Assembly: GCF_000374185.1 (NCBI RefSeq)
Contig: NZ_KB910518.1
Span: forward strand, 4,166,669 to 4,230,668
Length of the DNA stretch: 64,000 nt
Source of the DNA: Paenibacillus sp. HW567
GTDB taxonomy: Bacteria; Bacillota; Bacilli; Paenibacillales; Paenibacillaceae
Reading direction: 5' to 3'
Shown here: positions 50,245 through 59,294 of the stretch, piece by piece
Numbering within the stretch: position 1 is the stretch's first letter
How the letters are laid out: each line of letters starts with the position of its first letter
Position numbers and translations under genes: made by a program
Notes under the pieces: generated by a model
Seen by the model: only the letters and a program-made list of their open reading frames with translations
Told to the model about the DNA's origin: nothing
Database searches by the model: none

Positions 50245-52968
50245 TTATCCCAGCGTTACCCACCTCATACTGGAGTGCTCATCGAAGATCAGCTTCACAC
50301 CGGCTGCCGATCTTCCCTCTTCATCAAATATTTCCAGTACATTCGTCTCCTTCAGCCAAGCCATCGGAAGCTTGTAATCCTCCTGCGGGCCAATGCCCCA
50401 ATAACGGCCAATATCCGTTCCGTTCAGCTTCACATAACCTTTGCTCATTCCGGTCAGCCGCAGCTTCAGCCTGGCATGGACCGCTTCCGGGCATTCCGGT
50501 CTATTGAAATGAAAAGAGTGGCGCACCGGTCCATTGCCGGACTGCTGGTCTTGAACTGCGCTATGCTCAAGCAGATTGGCATCTTGAATGGACCAGCCGT
50601 TCAGCTCATTCTGCGAATGGTAGCTGATCAGCTCCAGCCGGTCTATCGGCGATTTGATATATTTCATTTCGATGGTGTTAAGTCCCTCACGGATATAGGC
50701 GGAGATGTCCAGCGTGTGGAACATGAACCAATCCTTATACCCGGTAATATCAATGGCCTGACCATTAATGGTAAGCTCTCCGCTCATCGCGCCTACCAGA
50801 ATGGCCCGGTCCTGACCCTGAATGGTGAAGGTCCGTTGCAGTACAGTGCCCGGCTCTACGCTGCAGACCTGTCCAAGATGCAGCGACTGCGCTCCATGCT
50901 GCCACTGATCGCGCATGTCAACTGAATTGCCATCCAGAAATACCGGACCTTGAATCCCTTTGAACTCGCCGAGAAACGGGGAGAAATTCAAACGGCCCAT
51001 ATTCTGCACAAGCAATTGCAGCCGGTTGGTCTCATTAGGCTTCAGCTTAAGCTCCAGGGATGATGCTCCAACCTGGCGGACCAATTGGGACGCCTCACCA
51101 TTGACATACACTCTGAACGTATCCTGGACTTTAGGAATAACCACCGTTCTCACTTCACCCGGCCCTTGCTCGAAATCACAGGTATATAGAAGATAGCCAT
51201 ACGGCACCTCCATACTGGAGAAATCCAGCGGAACCCCGGAGTACACATGGTCTTCCGAAGGCGCTAAGGCAACGGACGATGTAGCGACTAGGCTTAATTC
51301 AGGTTTCTCAAGATGTACATAAGGCGATTCGTCCAGCGGAGCAGTGGCATTCTCCCAGTTGCCTAGAAGTAGCACCCCATGCTCTCTCCGGCTTACCGCC
51401 GCCATAATTTGCCCTTCGCGAGTGACATCCATATCCGGGTAGCCGAGCGCCCATCTTGTCCCAGACGGCCCGGCGAACCGCCAAGCAGAGTCGGCCATAT
51501 CTCCGTTCACCAGAATAAGCTGGAACAGCTTCCCGCCGATGGAGAGGGACAACACCTGCGGCTCCGAGAAATGAAAGCTGTCCAGCGTTAATTGCTTGCG
51601 GTCACCGCTTAGCTTCATAAGCTGCGGCGGCTGCCCCGTTAATTCAATGGGCTGTCCCGCTTCAATTTCGATCCAGGAGCGGTTCCCATTGTCGGCCGCA
51701 ATAATTAGCGTATGAACTCCCGCTATTGCCTCATTGGCAAGCAGATAGGAATTGCAGGTCAGGAATACCTCCTGAGAAATTTCCAATTGCTCGAGAACAG
51801 GAGTGATGGCTCCGGGCTTAACGGTAACCGGAACGGTGTTACCGCGGGACAACGTAAGGTACGCGTTCTCCCTTTCCTGTTTTCCGCTCTCCACAAACCA
51901 GATGCGCTCTCTCCCGCGTCCCCTGGAACGTGCGGTGAATCCTTCGCTTAACCGGACTGGAACGCTCTGCTCCTCCTCCGCATTCAGCAGAAACCCGCTT
52001 ATGGCCTGAATATAGTAGGATAACTTCTTCGCTACAGCATATTTCTCTGTCACTCGCTCATACTCGTTCAAGGGAGCATCGTAATCATAGGAGGTGACCA
52101 TAAAAATATCGCTTGCCCCGACCGTTCTCCCGCCGTAACCGCCAAAATTCGTTCCTCCGTAGAACATATAGTGGCTTATGCCGCTATACCCTGCACGCAG
52201 CACCTCCAGTGTTCTTTTCTCATAGAGACCGGCGGTCTTCTGGGTTGCCGCCTGCGCTCCCCAATGCTCAAACCAGCCTGTCCAGAACTCGGTGACAATC
52301 TTCGGCATGTCCGGCTGCTTGCGCTCAAGCTCCTCATAATGCTGGTCGGCATTCGACCAGAAGTTCGCACCCTCGATAGCGCCCTCCACACCGCCTACAC
52401 AGGTAATCAGCGGCACTTCAATTCCCCGCTGCAACAAACCGTCTCTTAAATATTTCATATAGCTTGCTGCGGCCTCATCAGCTTCAAGATACCCGTATTC
52501 ATTCTCGACCTGCACAAGAATCACTGACCCGCCCTGTGTGATTTGACGATCACGGATTATAGGAATTATTTTGTCGAAATAACGGTCTACATAATCCAGA
52601 TACGGCTTGCTGTGGGTTCTGAACGCGACCTCCTGTTTATTGTTCAGCCACCACGGGAACCCGCCGAAGTCCCACTCTGCACAAATGAACGGGCCTGGAC
52701 GGGCGATAACCCATAATCCCAGCTCTGCACACAAATCAAGAAAAGCTCCGCAGTCCTTGTCACCTTCGAAGCTCCATTCTCCTTCTTCCGGTTCATGCAC
52801 ATTCCAGGCAAAATAGGTATCAATACAGTTCATTCCTGCCAGCTTCGCCTTAACGAGAACCTCCCGCCATTCCTCTCTTGGCATACGGAAATAGTGGATG
52901 GCCGCGCTGTTCAGGAAGACCTGCTGCCCGTTAATGGTATAGCTTCTCTTGTCGTAATTCACAGTCAT
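50245..52968 (-). CDS. GH35 beta-galactosidase, cytoplasmic
   Basis: 907 aa. GH35 barrel at 1-330: acid/base Glu157 in QVENEYG, nucleophile Glu227 in TEFWTGWFEHWG, with RPGPFICAEWDFGGFPWWL (positions about 90-108) lining the site and SHYMFYGGTNFGGY near 270. Later beta-sandwich domains (about 550-900) include jelly-roll carbohydrate-binding-like folds. No signal peptide. It removes terminal beta-galactose from imported oligosaccharides. ATG 52968 has AAAGGTG eight bases away. It lies 19 bp after the GH30 gene and closes the galactan operon. Confidence 0.92.
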   Translation of the reverse strand: MTVNYDKRSYTINGQQVFLNSAAIHYFRMPREEWREVLVKAKLAGMNCIDTYFAWNVHEPEEGEWSFEGDKDCGAFLDLCAELGLWVIARPGPFICAEWDFGGFPWWLNNKQEVAFRTHSKPYLDYVDRYFDKIIPIIRDRQITQGGSVILVQVENEYGYLEADEAAASYMKYLRDGLLQRGIEVPLITCVGGVEGAIEGANFWSNADQHYEELERKQPDMPKIVTEFWTGWFEHWGAQAATQKTAGLYEKRTLEVLRAGYSGISHYMFYGGTNFGGYGGRTVGASDIFMVTSYDYDAPLNEYERVTEKYAVAKKLSYYIQAISGFLLNAEEEQSVPVRLSEGFTARSRGRGRERIWFVESGKQERENAYLTLSRGNTVPVTVKPGAITPVLEQLEISQEVFLTCNSYLLANEAIAGVHTLIIAADNGNRSWIEIEAGQPIELTGQPPQLMKLSGDRKQLTLDSFHFSEPQVLSLSIGGKLFQLILVNGDMADSAWRFAGPSGTRWALGYPDMDVTREGQIMAAVSRREHGVLLLGNWENATAPLDESPYVHLEKPELSLVATSSVALAPSEDHVYSGVPLDFSSMEVPYGYLLYTCDFEQGPGEVRTVVIPKVQDTFRVYVNGEASQLVRQVGASSLELKLKPNETNRLQLLVQNMGRLNFSPFLGEFKGIQGPVFLDGNSVDMRDQWQHGAQSLHLGQVCSVEPGTVLQRTFTIQGQDRAILVGAMSGELTINGQAIDITGYKDWFMFHTLDISAYIREGLNTIEMKYIKSPIDRLELISYHSQNELNGWSIQDANLLEHSAVQDQQSGNGPVRHSFHFNRPECPEAVHARLKLRLTGMSKGYVKLNGTDIGRYWGIGPQEDYKLPMAWLKETNVLEIFDEEGRSAAGVKLIFDEHSSMRWVTLG

Positions 52969-52987
52969 TCTCCCCACACCTTTCTCT

Positions 52988-54466
52988 CTACTCTTTAATC
53001 CGGATATCGGAGATTACAATGGTCGTAATGGATTGCTGCGGCACAGTCAGCCGCACTCCGTTAGTGTACAGCGGCACTTCGGATGGCTCTAAATTTTTGT
53101 CCGCAGAGGTCTGGTAGACTTGAGCAGCAGCACTGTCGTACGTATAAGGAGTCAGATCATAGGTGACCTCTTTCTCCGACTGCTCATTTCTGACTACAAT
53201 GGTAAGCTGATGTTTACCTTCGTTATACGCCGCTATTGTCCGTCCATCCTCTGTCAGCAGAATACGGGAATCCGGGAGAATAAACTTGCTGAAATTGGCC
53301 ATCGCATAATACTGCTTCGTCAGCTCATAGCTCTCGCCCGAGGTGAAATCAGAGTGGATGAACCCCCAGTTGTTGTTCGCCCCCTCATCCTCTACAGCCT
53401 GCCAGTAAACCCAAGCGGACGGTCTAAGCACACGCAGGTCAAAAATAATACGCTCCCCAAGCTCCATTACGCTGCTCATATCCTGGTGGTTATGCGGCTC
53501 GCTGCCGCCCGTTCCGTATTCAGACATCCACAGGCGTTTGCCCTTCTCCTGCGCGAAATTCCGCAGCTCCTCCAGCTTGCTTCCGTTGTACGTATGGGTA
53601 TTGATCTGGGACAAGCGGCCAAGCGTGGCTTCATCATAGAATGAGAGCATATCCATCGTTTCGTCCACACTATTCTCATCCGGTCCGCTGATCACCGTAT
53701 CGTTCAGCCCTTTGGACTTTAGAGATTCGGAGACCTTTTGAATAATCTCCATTTGCTTATCCACGCTGAAATGGCTGCCCTCTTGAATATTCCCCTTCTT
53801 CCACCAGTCAGAAGCCGGTTCATTCAGCGGGTTCAGCGTGCGGAACGTCACGCCCCACCGCTCTTTGTATTGTTTGACAACCTCGGTCAAATAATCAGCA
53901 AAGGCTCCATAATATTCATCCTTCAGGTTATTCCCCCCGTCAACCGCTCCTGTGACGGAGCCGCTAACGGTCATCCAGTAAGGCGGGGAATTCGAGAAGG
54001 CCTCGGCTATCGTAACACCACGCTCTATGGCTCCAAGCAGAACCTTGCGCTGGCCTGCGTCAGCTTCCCAGTCCCACTTGCCCTCTTCAGGCTCAAAGCC
54101 GGGAACGTCACCGCCCGGCCGCAGCGTATTGTGCGCGATATTCGGATCTTCACCCCCGCCGATATTATAGCGGACGATGTTCAGCCCAAGACCCTTGTCC
54201 CGGTTAAAGATAAGGTCCATCACCTCATCCAGCTTCTGCCCATCCTTCCATTGCCCCAGCACATGGCCCCACCAGGCCAGGGAGGTGCCCCAGCCTTCAA
54301 AGCCGTCATAGCCATCCTTCGGGTCTACATGGATAGCGGCTTCATCCAGCTTCAATAGCCTTGATGTTGTCTTGTCTTGTGATTGATTTAACATAATTCC
54401 TCCCAATACAGCTAATGTTAAGACAAGGATGCCTATTAGAATAACTCGCCGGTTCACTTTTTTCAT
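52988..54466 (-). CDS. Exported GH30 enzyme, probable endo-beta-1,6-galactanase
   Basis: 492 aa. An N-terminal hydrophobic helix (about 8-25) acts as signal or membrane anchor. The GH30 domain has YDGFEGWGTSLAWWGHVLG (about 53-71), NIVRYNIGGGE, SNSPPYWM, acid/base E216 in NPLNEP and nucleophile E316 in MSEYGTGG. The combination FEGWGTSLAWW and NPLNEP is characteristic of the beta-1,6-galactanase branch of GH30. A small beta-domain follows. It would cut beta-1,6-galactan side chains of arabinogalactan outside the cell; the ABC system imports fragments and GH35 finishes them. GAGGAGAG precedes ATG. Confidence 0.88.
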   Translation of the reverse strand: MKKVNRRVILIGILVLTLAVLGGIMLNQSQDKTTSRLLKLDEAAIHVDPKDGYDGFEGWGTSLAWWGHVLGQWKDGQKLDEVMDLIFNRDKGLGLNIVRYNIGGGEDPNIAHNTLRPGGDVPGFEPEEGKWDWEADAGQRKVLLGAIERGVTIAEAFSNSPPYWMTVSGSVTGAVDGGNNLKDEYYGAFADYLTEVVKQYKERWGVTFRTLNPLNEPASDWWKKGNIQEGSHFSVDKQMEIIQKVSESLKSKGLNDTVISGPDENSVDETMDMLSFYDEATLGRLSQINTHTYNGSKLEELRNFAQEKGKRLWMSEYGTGGSEPHNHQDMSSVMELGERIIFDLRVLRPSAWVYWQAVEDEGANNNWGFIHSDFTSGESYELTKQYYAMANFSKFILPDSRILLTEDGRTIAAYNEGKHQLTIVVRNEQSEKEVTYDLTPYTYDSAAAQVYQTSADKNLEPSEVPLYTNGVRLTVPQQSITTIVISDIRIKE

Positions 54467-54492
54467 ATTTGGGCTCTCCTCGGAGTAATCCG

Positions 54493-55338
54493 TTATTTAA
54501 TCCCGCTGCTTCCGCCGCTAATATTGGCTTCATATACAAATCTTTGCCCCAGCATATAGACCAGAATCATCGGAATTGTCAGAAACAGTGAAGCGACCAT
54601 GACCATATTCCACGGAGGCATTTGCCCGCCGGATGCCGTACTGATCAACTGCACGCCAAGCGCCAGCGGAGTTTTGTCAGGATCATTAATATAGATTAAC
54701 GGTCCCATGAAATTCCCCCAGTTGTAGGAGAAAGAAAAAATACCAATCGCCGCCAGAATCGGATAGGTCATAGGCAGAATGATTTTGGAGTAAATTCCCA
54801 GATGACCCATTCCGTCAATCATCGCCGCCTCATCAAGCGATCTCGGAATAGACATGACGAACTGGCGGATCAGGAACACATTATAAGCCCCTGCAAAAAA
54901 GCTCGGCACGATCAGCGGCAGGAACGTATTCACCCACCCCAGCTCTCTGAAAATAACAAATTGGGGAACCATCGTCACTTCACCAGGGATCATCATGGTG
55001 CTCAGCAGAACTACGAATAGAATCCCGCTGCCTTTAGCCTTCAAACGGGCAAACCCGTAAGAAACGAAAGACGCGGAAGCGACAGAGCCAATGACCGTCC
55101 ACACCGTAATGATCAAACTGTTCTTCAAATAAGTTCCCAAGTGATAATCTGAGAACACTTTCGTAAAATTGGCAAAGGTGAACTCACGGGGAATAAAGGT
55201 AAACGCTACTTTTACCGTGGTAGCATCACTGGCAAAGGCAATGGACAGCATGTAGATAAACGGAGCGAACAGCAAAATGCCTACCGCGCATAAAATCACA
55301 TAGGAAACGCTTTTTTCCATCAAGGATATTCTAGCCAT
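54493..55338 (-). CDS. CUT1 sugar ABC permease, MalG type
   Basis: 281 aa, six helices. The EAA loop is LDEAAMIDGMGHLGIYSKII with LPMTYPILAAIGIFSF after it; GEVTMVPQFVIFRELGWVNT is typical of MalG-type subunits. ATG 55338 overlaps the stop of the MalF-type gene by 8 bp, after GAGGAGGGG. It pairs with that protein to import oligosaccharides, probably galacto-oligosaccharides. The ATPase is not in the window. Confidence 0.93.
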   Translation of the reverse strand: MARISLMEKSVSYVILCAVGILLFAPFIYMLSIAFASDATTVKVAFTFIPREFTFANFTKVFSDYHLGTYLKNSLIITVWTVIGSVASASFVSYGFARLKAKGSGILFVVLLSTMMIPGEVTMVPQFVIFRELGWVNTFLPLIVPSFFAGAYNVFLIRQFVMSIPRSLDEAAMIDGMGHLGIYSKIILPMTYPILAAIGIFSFSYNWGNFMGPLIYINDPDKTPLALGVQLISTASGGQMPPWNMVMVASLFLTIPMILVYMLGQRFVYEANISGGSSGIK

Positions 55339-56218
55339 TTTCTTTCCCCTCCTCGTAATGCACCCATAAAGCGGATGAACGGAACACAATCAGTGTCAGC
55401 ACCAGGATGATGATGAACAAGATCCAGGCGATGGCTGAAGCGTATCCCATTTTATAGAACCGGAAAGCATTCTGGAACAGATACGGAACAACCATCTGAC
55501 TTGCGTTATCCGGCCCGCCTGCGGTTACGATGAAGACCTGGGCGAAGGTTTGCAGCGCTCCTATAATTCCCGTGATCAGATTGAAGAAAATGACCGGGGT
55601 GAGCATTGGAAAGGTAATGGCAAAGAAGCTTTGTCCGCTGCTCGCTCCATCTATCGACGAAGCTTCATACAGCTCCGGTGGTATCCCTTTCATACCGGCA
55701 AGCAGCAGCACAACCCCGCCGCCGACTCCCCATAGAGACATGAGAACCAGAGCAGGCTTAACCCAGTTGGGATCAAGCAGCCAGCTCGGCCCCTGGATGC
55801 CCACGAAACTCAGCATTTCATTGATTAAGCCCTCTGTCGGCGCGAACAATCGGATGAACAGCAGCGAAGCGGCCACAACCGGAACTACTGAAGGCAAATA
55901 ATATAACACCCGAAAGAAGGTGATGCCCTTCAGCTTTTTGTTCAAATAGTAGGCTATCCAGAGTGAGATGGACATGCCCATAGGAATGGCTATTAGCGCA
56001 TAAAAAAATGTATTCCCGACAGACTTCCAGAAAATAGGGTCATCGGTTAATAAATTGATATAGTTCTCAAAGCCGATAAAATTGGGCGACTGGAATAAAT
56101 CCCAATCTGTAAAGCTCATATAAATAGAGAATATAATCGGTCCCAGGGTTAAGCCCAAGAAGCCAATTAACCAAGGGGAGATAAAAATATAAAACCAGCG
56201 TCCGTCCTTGTTCTTCAT
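55331..56218 (-). CDS. CUT1 sugar ABC permease, MalF type
   Basis: 295 aa, six helices. It begins FYIFISPWLIGFLGLTLGPI and has SFTDWDLFQSPNFIGFENY, both typical of MalF/UgpA-type permeases. The EAA loop is YEASSIDGASSGQSFFAITF. GGAGGTGG lies four bases before ATG. It sits between the binding protein gene and the MalG-type gene. Confidence 0.93.
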   Translation of the reverse strand: MKNKDGRWFYIFISPWLIGFLGLTLGPIIFSIYMSFTDWDLFQSPNFIGFENYINLLTDDPIFWKSVGNTFFYALIAIPMGMSISLWIAYYLNKKLKGITFFRVLYYLPSVVPVVAASLLFIRLFAPTEGLINEMLSFVGIQGPSWLLDPNWVKPALVLMSLWGVGGGVVLLLAGMKGIPPELYEASSIDGASSGQSFFAITFPMLTPVIFFNLITGIIGALQTFAQVFIVTAGGPDNASQMVVPYLFQNAFRFYKMGYASAIAWILFIIILVLTLIVFRSSALWVHYEEGKENG

Positions 56219-56251
56219 AAAACCACCTCCGTATTTACTCCTAATGAAACA

Positions 56252-56277
56252 GGGATCAGCTCAGGACAGCTAATCCC
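56252..56277 (-). promoter_or_regulatory. Hairpin between binding-protein and permease genes
   Basis: On the minus strand GGGATTAGCT pairs with AGCTGATCCC over 10 bp with one wobble and a six-base loop, without a T-run. It is the counterpart of the hairpin at 21267 and would stabilise the binding-protein mRNA. Confidence 0.65.
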
Positions 56278-56310
56278 TTGATCTCTTGAATGATGAGTGC
56301 TCTGTATCTA

Positions 56311-57612
56311 TTATTTGTACAGTTTATCGAGTCCTTGCTGGATTTGCTTAACGGTATCGTCAAGCGTTGCTTCATTGAAGAAGAAAGGCGCCAGCTTGTC
56401 ATCAATAACCTTCATCATTTCGTTCCATTTAGGATTCAGCGGCTCAGCGTACAGCTTGGAATCACTGAATGCAGCCATGTTGATTTTTTTGCCGCCATAC
56501 TCTGCATTAACGAAAGCGTCGCTGGTCAAAGCAGGCTTGGTAGCCGGAGCGTCCTGACCGCTCTCAATAATCGGCATTTGTGCGTCCAGTTCAGTCAGTC
56601 CGCTAATGACTTTAAATGCTTCCTCCTGGTGTTTGGACTGTTTGGTAATGGTCAGACCGTTGAAGAATGCATTTGTCTGGCCCCAAATCGGTGAAATATC
56701 CCAGTTAATCCCTTCAACCTTAGCCAGGGAACCGATATTCCAGAAGCCTGTAGTTTCCATTGCGATTTTGCCTTGTGCGAATAACGGGTCTGCGCCAACA
56801 TTCCCCATGTCTGCAATTTCAGTAGTTGTCGGAGAAGTGCCGTACTTGTAGCTCATATCATTCAGCAGTTGAAGAGCGTCGCGAACCTGTGGTGTATCGA
56901 AGGTAGGCTTGTTGTTCGCATCAAACAACGAACCGCCATTCTGATAGACAAGCTGCATCCACTGCGGCCACCATGAGCCTGGATAGTATCCCCATTGAAC
57001 CGTCTTGTCACCTTCTTTAACCGTCAGCTTTTTCGCTGCTTCAAGCAGCTCCTTCTGCGTCCATTCCTTGGTAGGGTAAGCAACACCCGCTTTGTCGAAC
57101 AAATCTTTGTTGTAGAAAAGCACCATCGCTCCCGCGCGGTCCAGCATGCCATATTGCTTGCCTTGGTAGCTCATAAGATTTGCAATATCATCGCTGTATC
57201 TTGCTTTCATATCCAGATTGCTTGAAGTAATAAAGTCATCAAGAGGAATAATTTGCTCCTTGCTCGCATACACCTGATAGTTCTCCGCAATCATCATGAT
57301 ATCCGGCGGCGTTCCGCCTGCGATCATGGTCTGTACCTTCTGGTCATAGTCGCCGGCCACAAGCAGCACATTGACGTTGATATTCGGGTTCGTTTTCTTC
57401 ACGATTTCAAGACGCTGCTCCATAACCTTCTTGTCACTCTCAGAGCCCCACATCGTTAATGTCAAATCAACCGGTTTGTCCGAAACTGCATTTTTGCCGC
57501 CTTCATTTGAACCCGATGCCTTGTCCGAATTATTATTGCCGCCCCCACATCCAGACAGAACACTAACAACGACAAGCATCATTACCATTAAAAATCCCAG
57601 TTTGCGTTTCAT
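56311..57612 (-). CDS. Sugar-binding lipoprotein of the galactan ABC importer
   Basis: 433 aa. Lipobox VLSGC (Cys 22) then a Gly/Asn-rich linker. The type 1 extracellular solute-binding domain begins VDLTLTMWGSESDKKVMEQR and contains GGTPPDIMMIAENYQVYASK (about 87). GGGAGG lies six bases before ATG 57612; the ten extra codons upstream are unlikely. First gene of the operon 50245-57612. Two LacI-type dyads lie in front of it. Confidence 0.93.
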   Translation of the reverse strand: MKRKLGFLMVMMLVVVSVLSGCGGGNNNSDKASGSNEGGKNAVSDKPVDLTLTMWGSESDKKVMEQRLEIVKKTNPNINVNVLLVAGDYDQKVQTMIAGGTPPDIMMIAENYQVYASKEQIIPLDDFITSSNLDMKARYSDDIANLMSYQGKQYGMLDRAGAMVLFYNKDLFDKAGVAYPTKEWTQKELLEAAKKLTVKEGDKTVQWGYYPGSWWPQWMQLVYQNGGSLFDANNKPTFDTPQVRDALQLLNDMSYKYGTSPTTTEIADMGNVGADPLFAQGKIAMETTGFWNIGSLAKVEGINWDISPIWGQTNAFFNGLTITKQSKHQEEAFKVISGLTELDAQMPIIESGQDAPATKPALTSDAFVNAEYGGKKINMAAFSDSKLYAEPLNPKWNEMMKVIDDKLAPFFFNEATLDDTVKQIQQGLDKLYK

Positions 57613-57654
57613 GGTAAACCTCCCTTTTATTGTTCGAAGCAAGTTGGACAGTTT

Positions 57655-57670
57655 ATGAAACGGATTTCAT
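57655..57670. promoter_or_regulatory. LacI-type operator 1
   Basis: ATGAAA-CGGA-TTTCAT is a 6-4-6 dyad 43 bp before the binding-protein start. Operator 2 (57744) and the dyad at 58901 have the same form, and the LacI gene is next door. Confidence 0.7.
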
Positions 57671-57690
57671 GTAATGGGTTTCATTTGTGG

Positions 57691-57717
57691 TAAAAAGAAT
57701 ACCCGCTCTACACGGGT
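57691..57717 (-). terminator. Weak terminator after the LacI gene
   Basis: On the minus strand ACCCG pairs with CGGGT around seven bases, followed by ATTCTTTTT. The stem is short, so read-through into the transporter operon is likely. Confidence 0.45.
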
Positions 57718-57743
57718 CTGTTTATTTATTTTAAAACCACACG

Positions 57744-57761
57744 AATGAAAAGGGTTTCATT
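57744..57761. promoter_or_regulatory. LacI-type operator 2
   Basis: AATGAAA-AGGG-TTTCATT is a 7-4-7 dyad centred about 90 bp from operator 1. The two sites bracket the probable promoter of the transport operon, which would allow looping by a LacI tetramer or blocking of polymerase. Confidence 0.7.
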
Positions 57762-57820
57762 AGCTGTGAATTTATTATATGACCACATTCTGGGGCTGTC
57801 AACCATTGCTGCGAAACTTT

Positions 57821-58846
57821 TTACTTCAATGCTCCGGTGCTGCTTCTCACAATCAGCTTAGGCTGCAAAACAATCTGCTTCTTCGGATTCTTCCCGTTGA
57901 TGATCTGATGCAGCGTCTCTACGGCAAGCTCGCCAAGCTCGTAGGTATTCTGGGAAACGGTTGTCAGCTCCGGAATCACCGCAGTAGCCAACGGAGTATC
58001 ATCGAAGCCCACGATAGAAATATCCCCGGGGATATGCAGACCGTGCTGGGCAGCCGCCTTAATCGCTCCAATCGCCGTGAAGTCATTTACACATAATACA
58101 GCCGTCGGTCTATGCTTCTGATCCAGCATCTGATTCATCAGCTCCCGGCCGCCCGGTACAGAGAACTCGCCTGATTTCAGCCACTCCTGGCGCAGCTCCA
58201 GCCCATGCTCCTTCAGCTTCTTCCTGGCAGCCTTGATCTTCACCAGAGTTGTTGCGGTATCATCCATCCCGCCAATGAAACCAATATCCCTGTGGCCCAA
58301 ATCTATCAGATGCTGCGTGGCAAGCGCAGCGCCTGCGGCTTCATCCGTATAGATCCGGTGCAGGCCGCTCTTCGGCAGATTGCCGTTCACGAGAACAATC
58401 GGCACATGCCGTGACAGCTCGATGACCTCCTGCGCCAGCTCCGGGGGACAGTTCGCCAGATTGATTCTCCCCCCCAAAAAGATAATCCCGTCGACTCTTT
58501 TCTCCCGGAGAATGCTGAGGAACTCGGACTCCCGGTTGTAATTCCCCGCCGTGTTGCACAGGAAGAAGGAATAACCTTTTACTCTGGCAACGTTCTCCGC
58601 CCCCCAGAATACCTCCGGGAAGAACGGGTTAGTGATGTCCGGAAGGATCATGGCAATGGTCCCGGTTTCCTTCTTAAGCAAACTCCTGGCGAGCGCATTC
58701 GGCTGGAATTGATATTTCTCGATAATCTTATTTATGGTCTCACGGGTGCTCGCCTTGACCGGAGCTGTATCATTCAGTACCCGCGAAACCGTTGCCACGG
58801 ATACATTGGCTTCCTTCGCTATGTCATAAATAGTGATTGTTTTCAT
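57821..58846 (-). CDS. LacI-family repressor of the galactan operon
   Basis: 341 aa. The N-terminal HTH TIYDIAKEANVSVATVSRVL and hinge NALARSL are standard LacI. The periplasmic-binding-like sugar domain follows (GTIAMILPDITNPFFPEVFW, VDGIIFLGG, GFIGGMDD, TAVLCVNDFTAIGAIKAA, ISIVGFDDTPLA). AAGGAAGGGA precedes ATG 58846. It lies directly upstream of the transport operon on the same strand. Dyads at 57655, 57744 and 58901 are its likely sites; the ligand is probably a galactan fragment. Confidence 0.92.
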   Translation of the reverse strand: MKTITIYDIAKEANVSVATVSRVLNDTAPVKASTRETINKIIEKYQFQPNALARSLLKKETGTIAMILPDITNPFFPEVFWGAENVARVKGYSFFLCNTAGNYNRESEFLSILREKRVDGIIFLGGRINLANCPPELAQEVIELSRHVPIVLVNGNLPKSGLHRIYTDEAAGAALATQHLIDLGHRDIGFIGGMDDTATTLVKIKAARKKLKEHGLELRQEWLKSGEFSVPGGRELMNQMLDQKHRPTAVLCVNDFTAIGAIKAAAQHGLHIPGDISIVGFDDTPLATAVIPELTTVSQNTYELGELAVETLHQIINGKNPKKQIVLQPKLIVRSSTGALK

Positions 58847-58900
58847 ATATTCCCTTCCTTGTCCTATTATTAAGATCATAATACCAGAAGATTTGCCTTA

Positions 58901-58914
58901 TGTAACGGATTACA
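58901..58914. promoter_or_regulatory. LacI-type dyad upstream of the LacI gene
   Basis: TGTAA-CGGA-TTACA has the same CGGA centre and half-site spacing as operator 1, 55 bp upstream of the LacI start. It points to self-regulation. Confidence 0.55.
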
Positions 58915-59014
58915 ATACAAGCCGATATCCGGCCATTTTACAGTATAAATTGACAATGCTGTAGATGAATCGTAAAATAACTTAGCACTAAGTTACTTAT
59001 TGCTAAATTAATAT

Positions 59015-59273
59015 CTATAGAAGTTGAACTTTGTTTTTTCATATTCGGGCCTAGCCGTAACTGCGGGGAATGTTTGGACTTCCGGCCGCTGTTAGGTTTG
59101 GATTTCCTGATTGGAACCGCTTGTCGCGGTAGAAATCCAAACATAGCCTATGCTTACGATGTGAGCTTTCCTGCGGAAAGCTTTCAGGCGGACGCATTCG
59201 CTCCGTAAGTATCCAAACTTCCCCTCCGTTACCTTCGCCCTTTTTATTCCTTTTTTAATTTCAACTTATATAG
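59015..59273 (+). repeat. Dispersed element, long copy D
   Basis: 259 bp with 17-bp terminal repeats CTATAGAAGTTGAACTT and AATTTCAACTTATATAG (15 of 17 paired). The outer stem runs GGGC, GTAAC, CGGGGAA, GTTTGGA against TCCAAAC, TTCCCC, GTTAC, GCCC, then TTTTTATT. Inner hairpins are TTTGGATTTC/GAAATCCAAA (with CCGC/GCGG inside) and AGCTTTCC/GGAAAGCT. It fills most of the 448-bp gap 58847-59294. The remainder, apart from the dyad at 58901, shows nothing. Confidence 0.9.
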
Positions 59274-59294
59274 ACTACTCTCCCATAAAATGAG

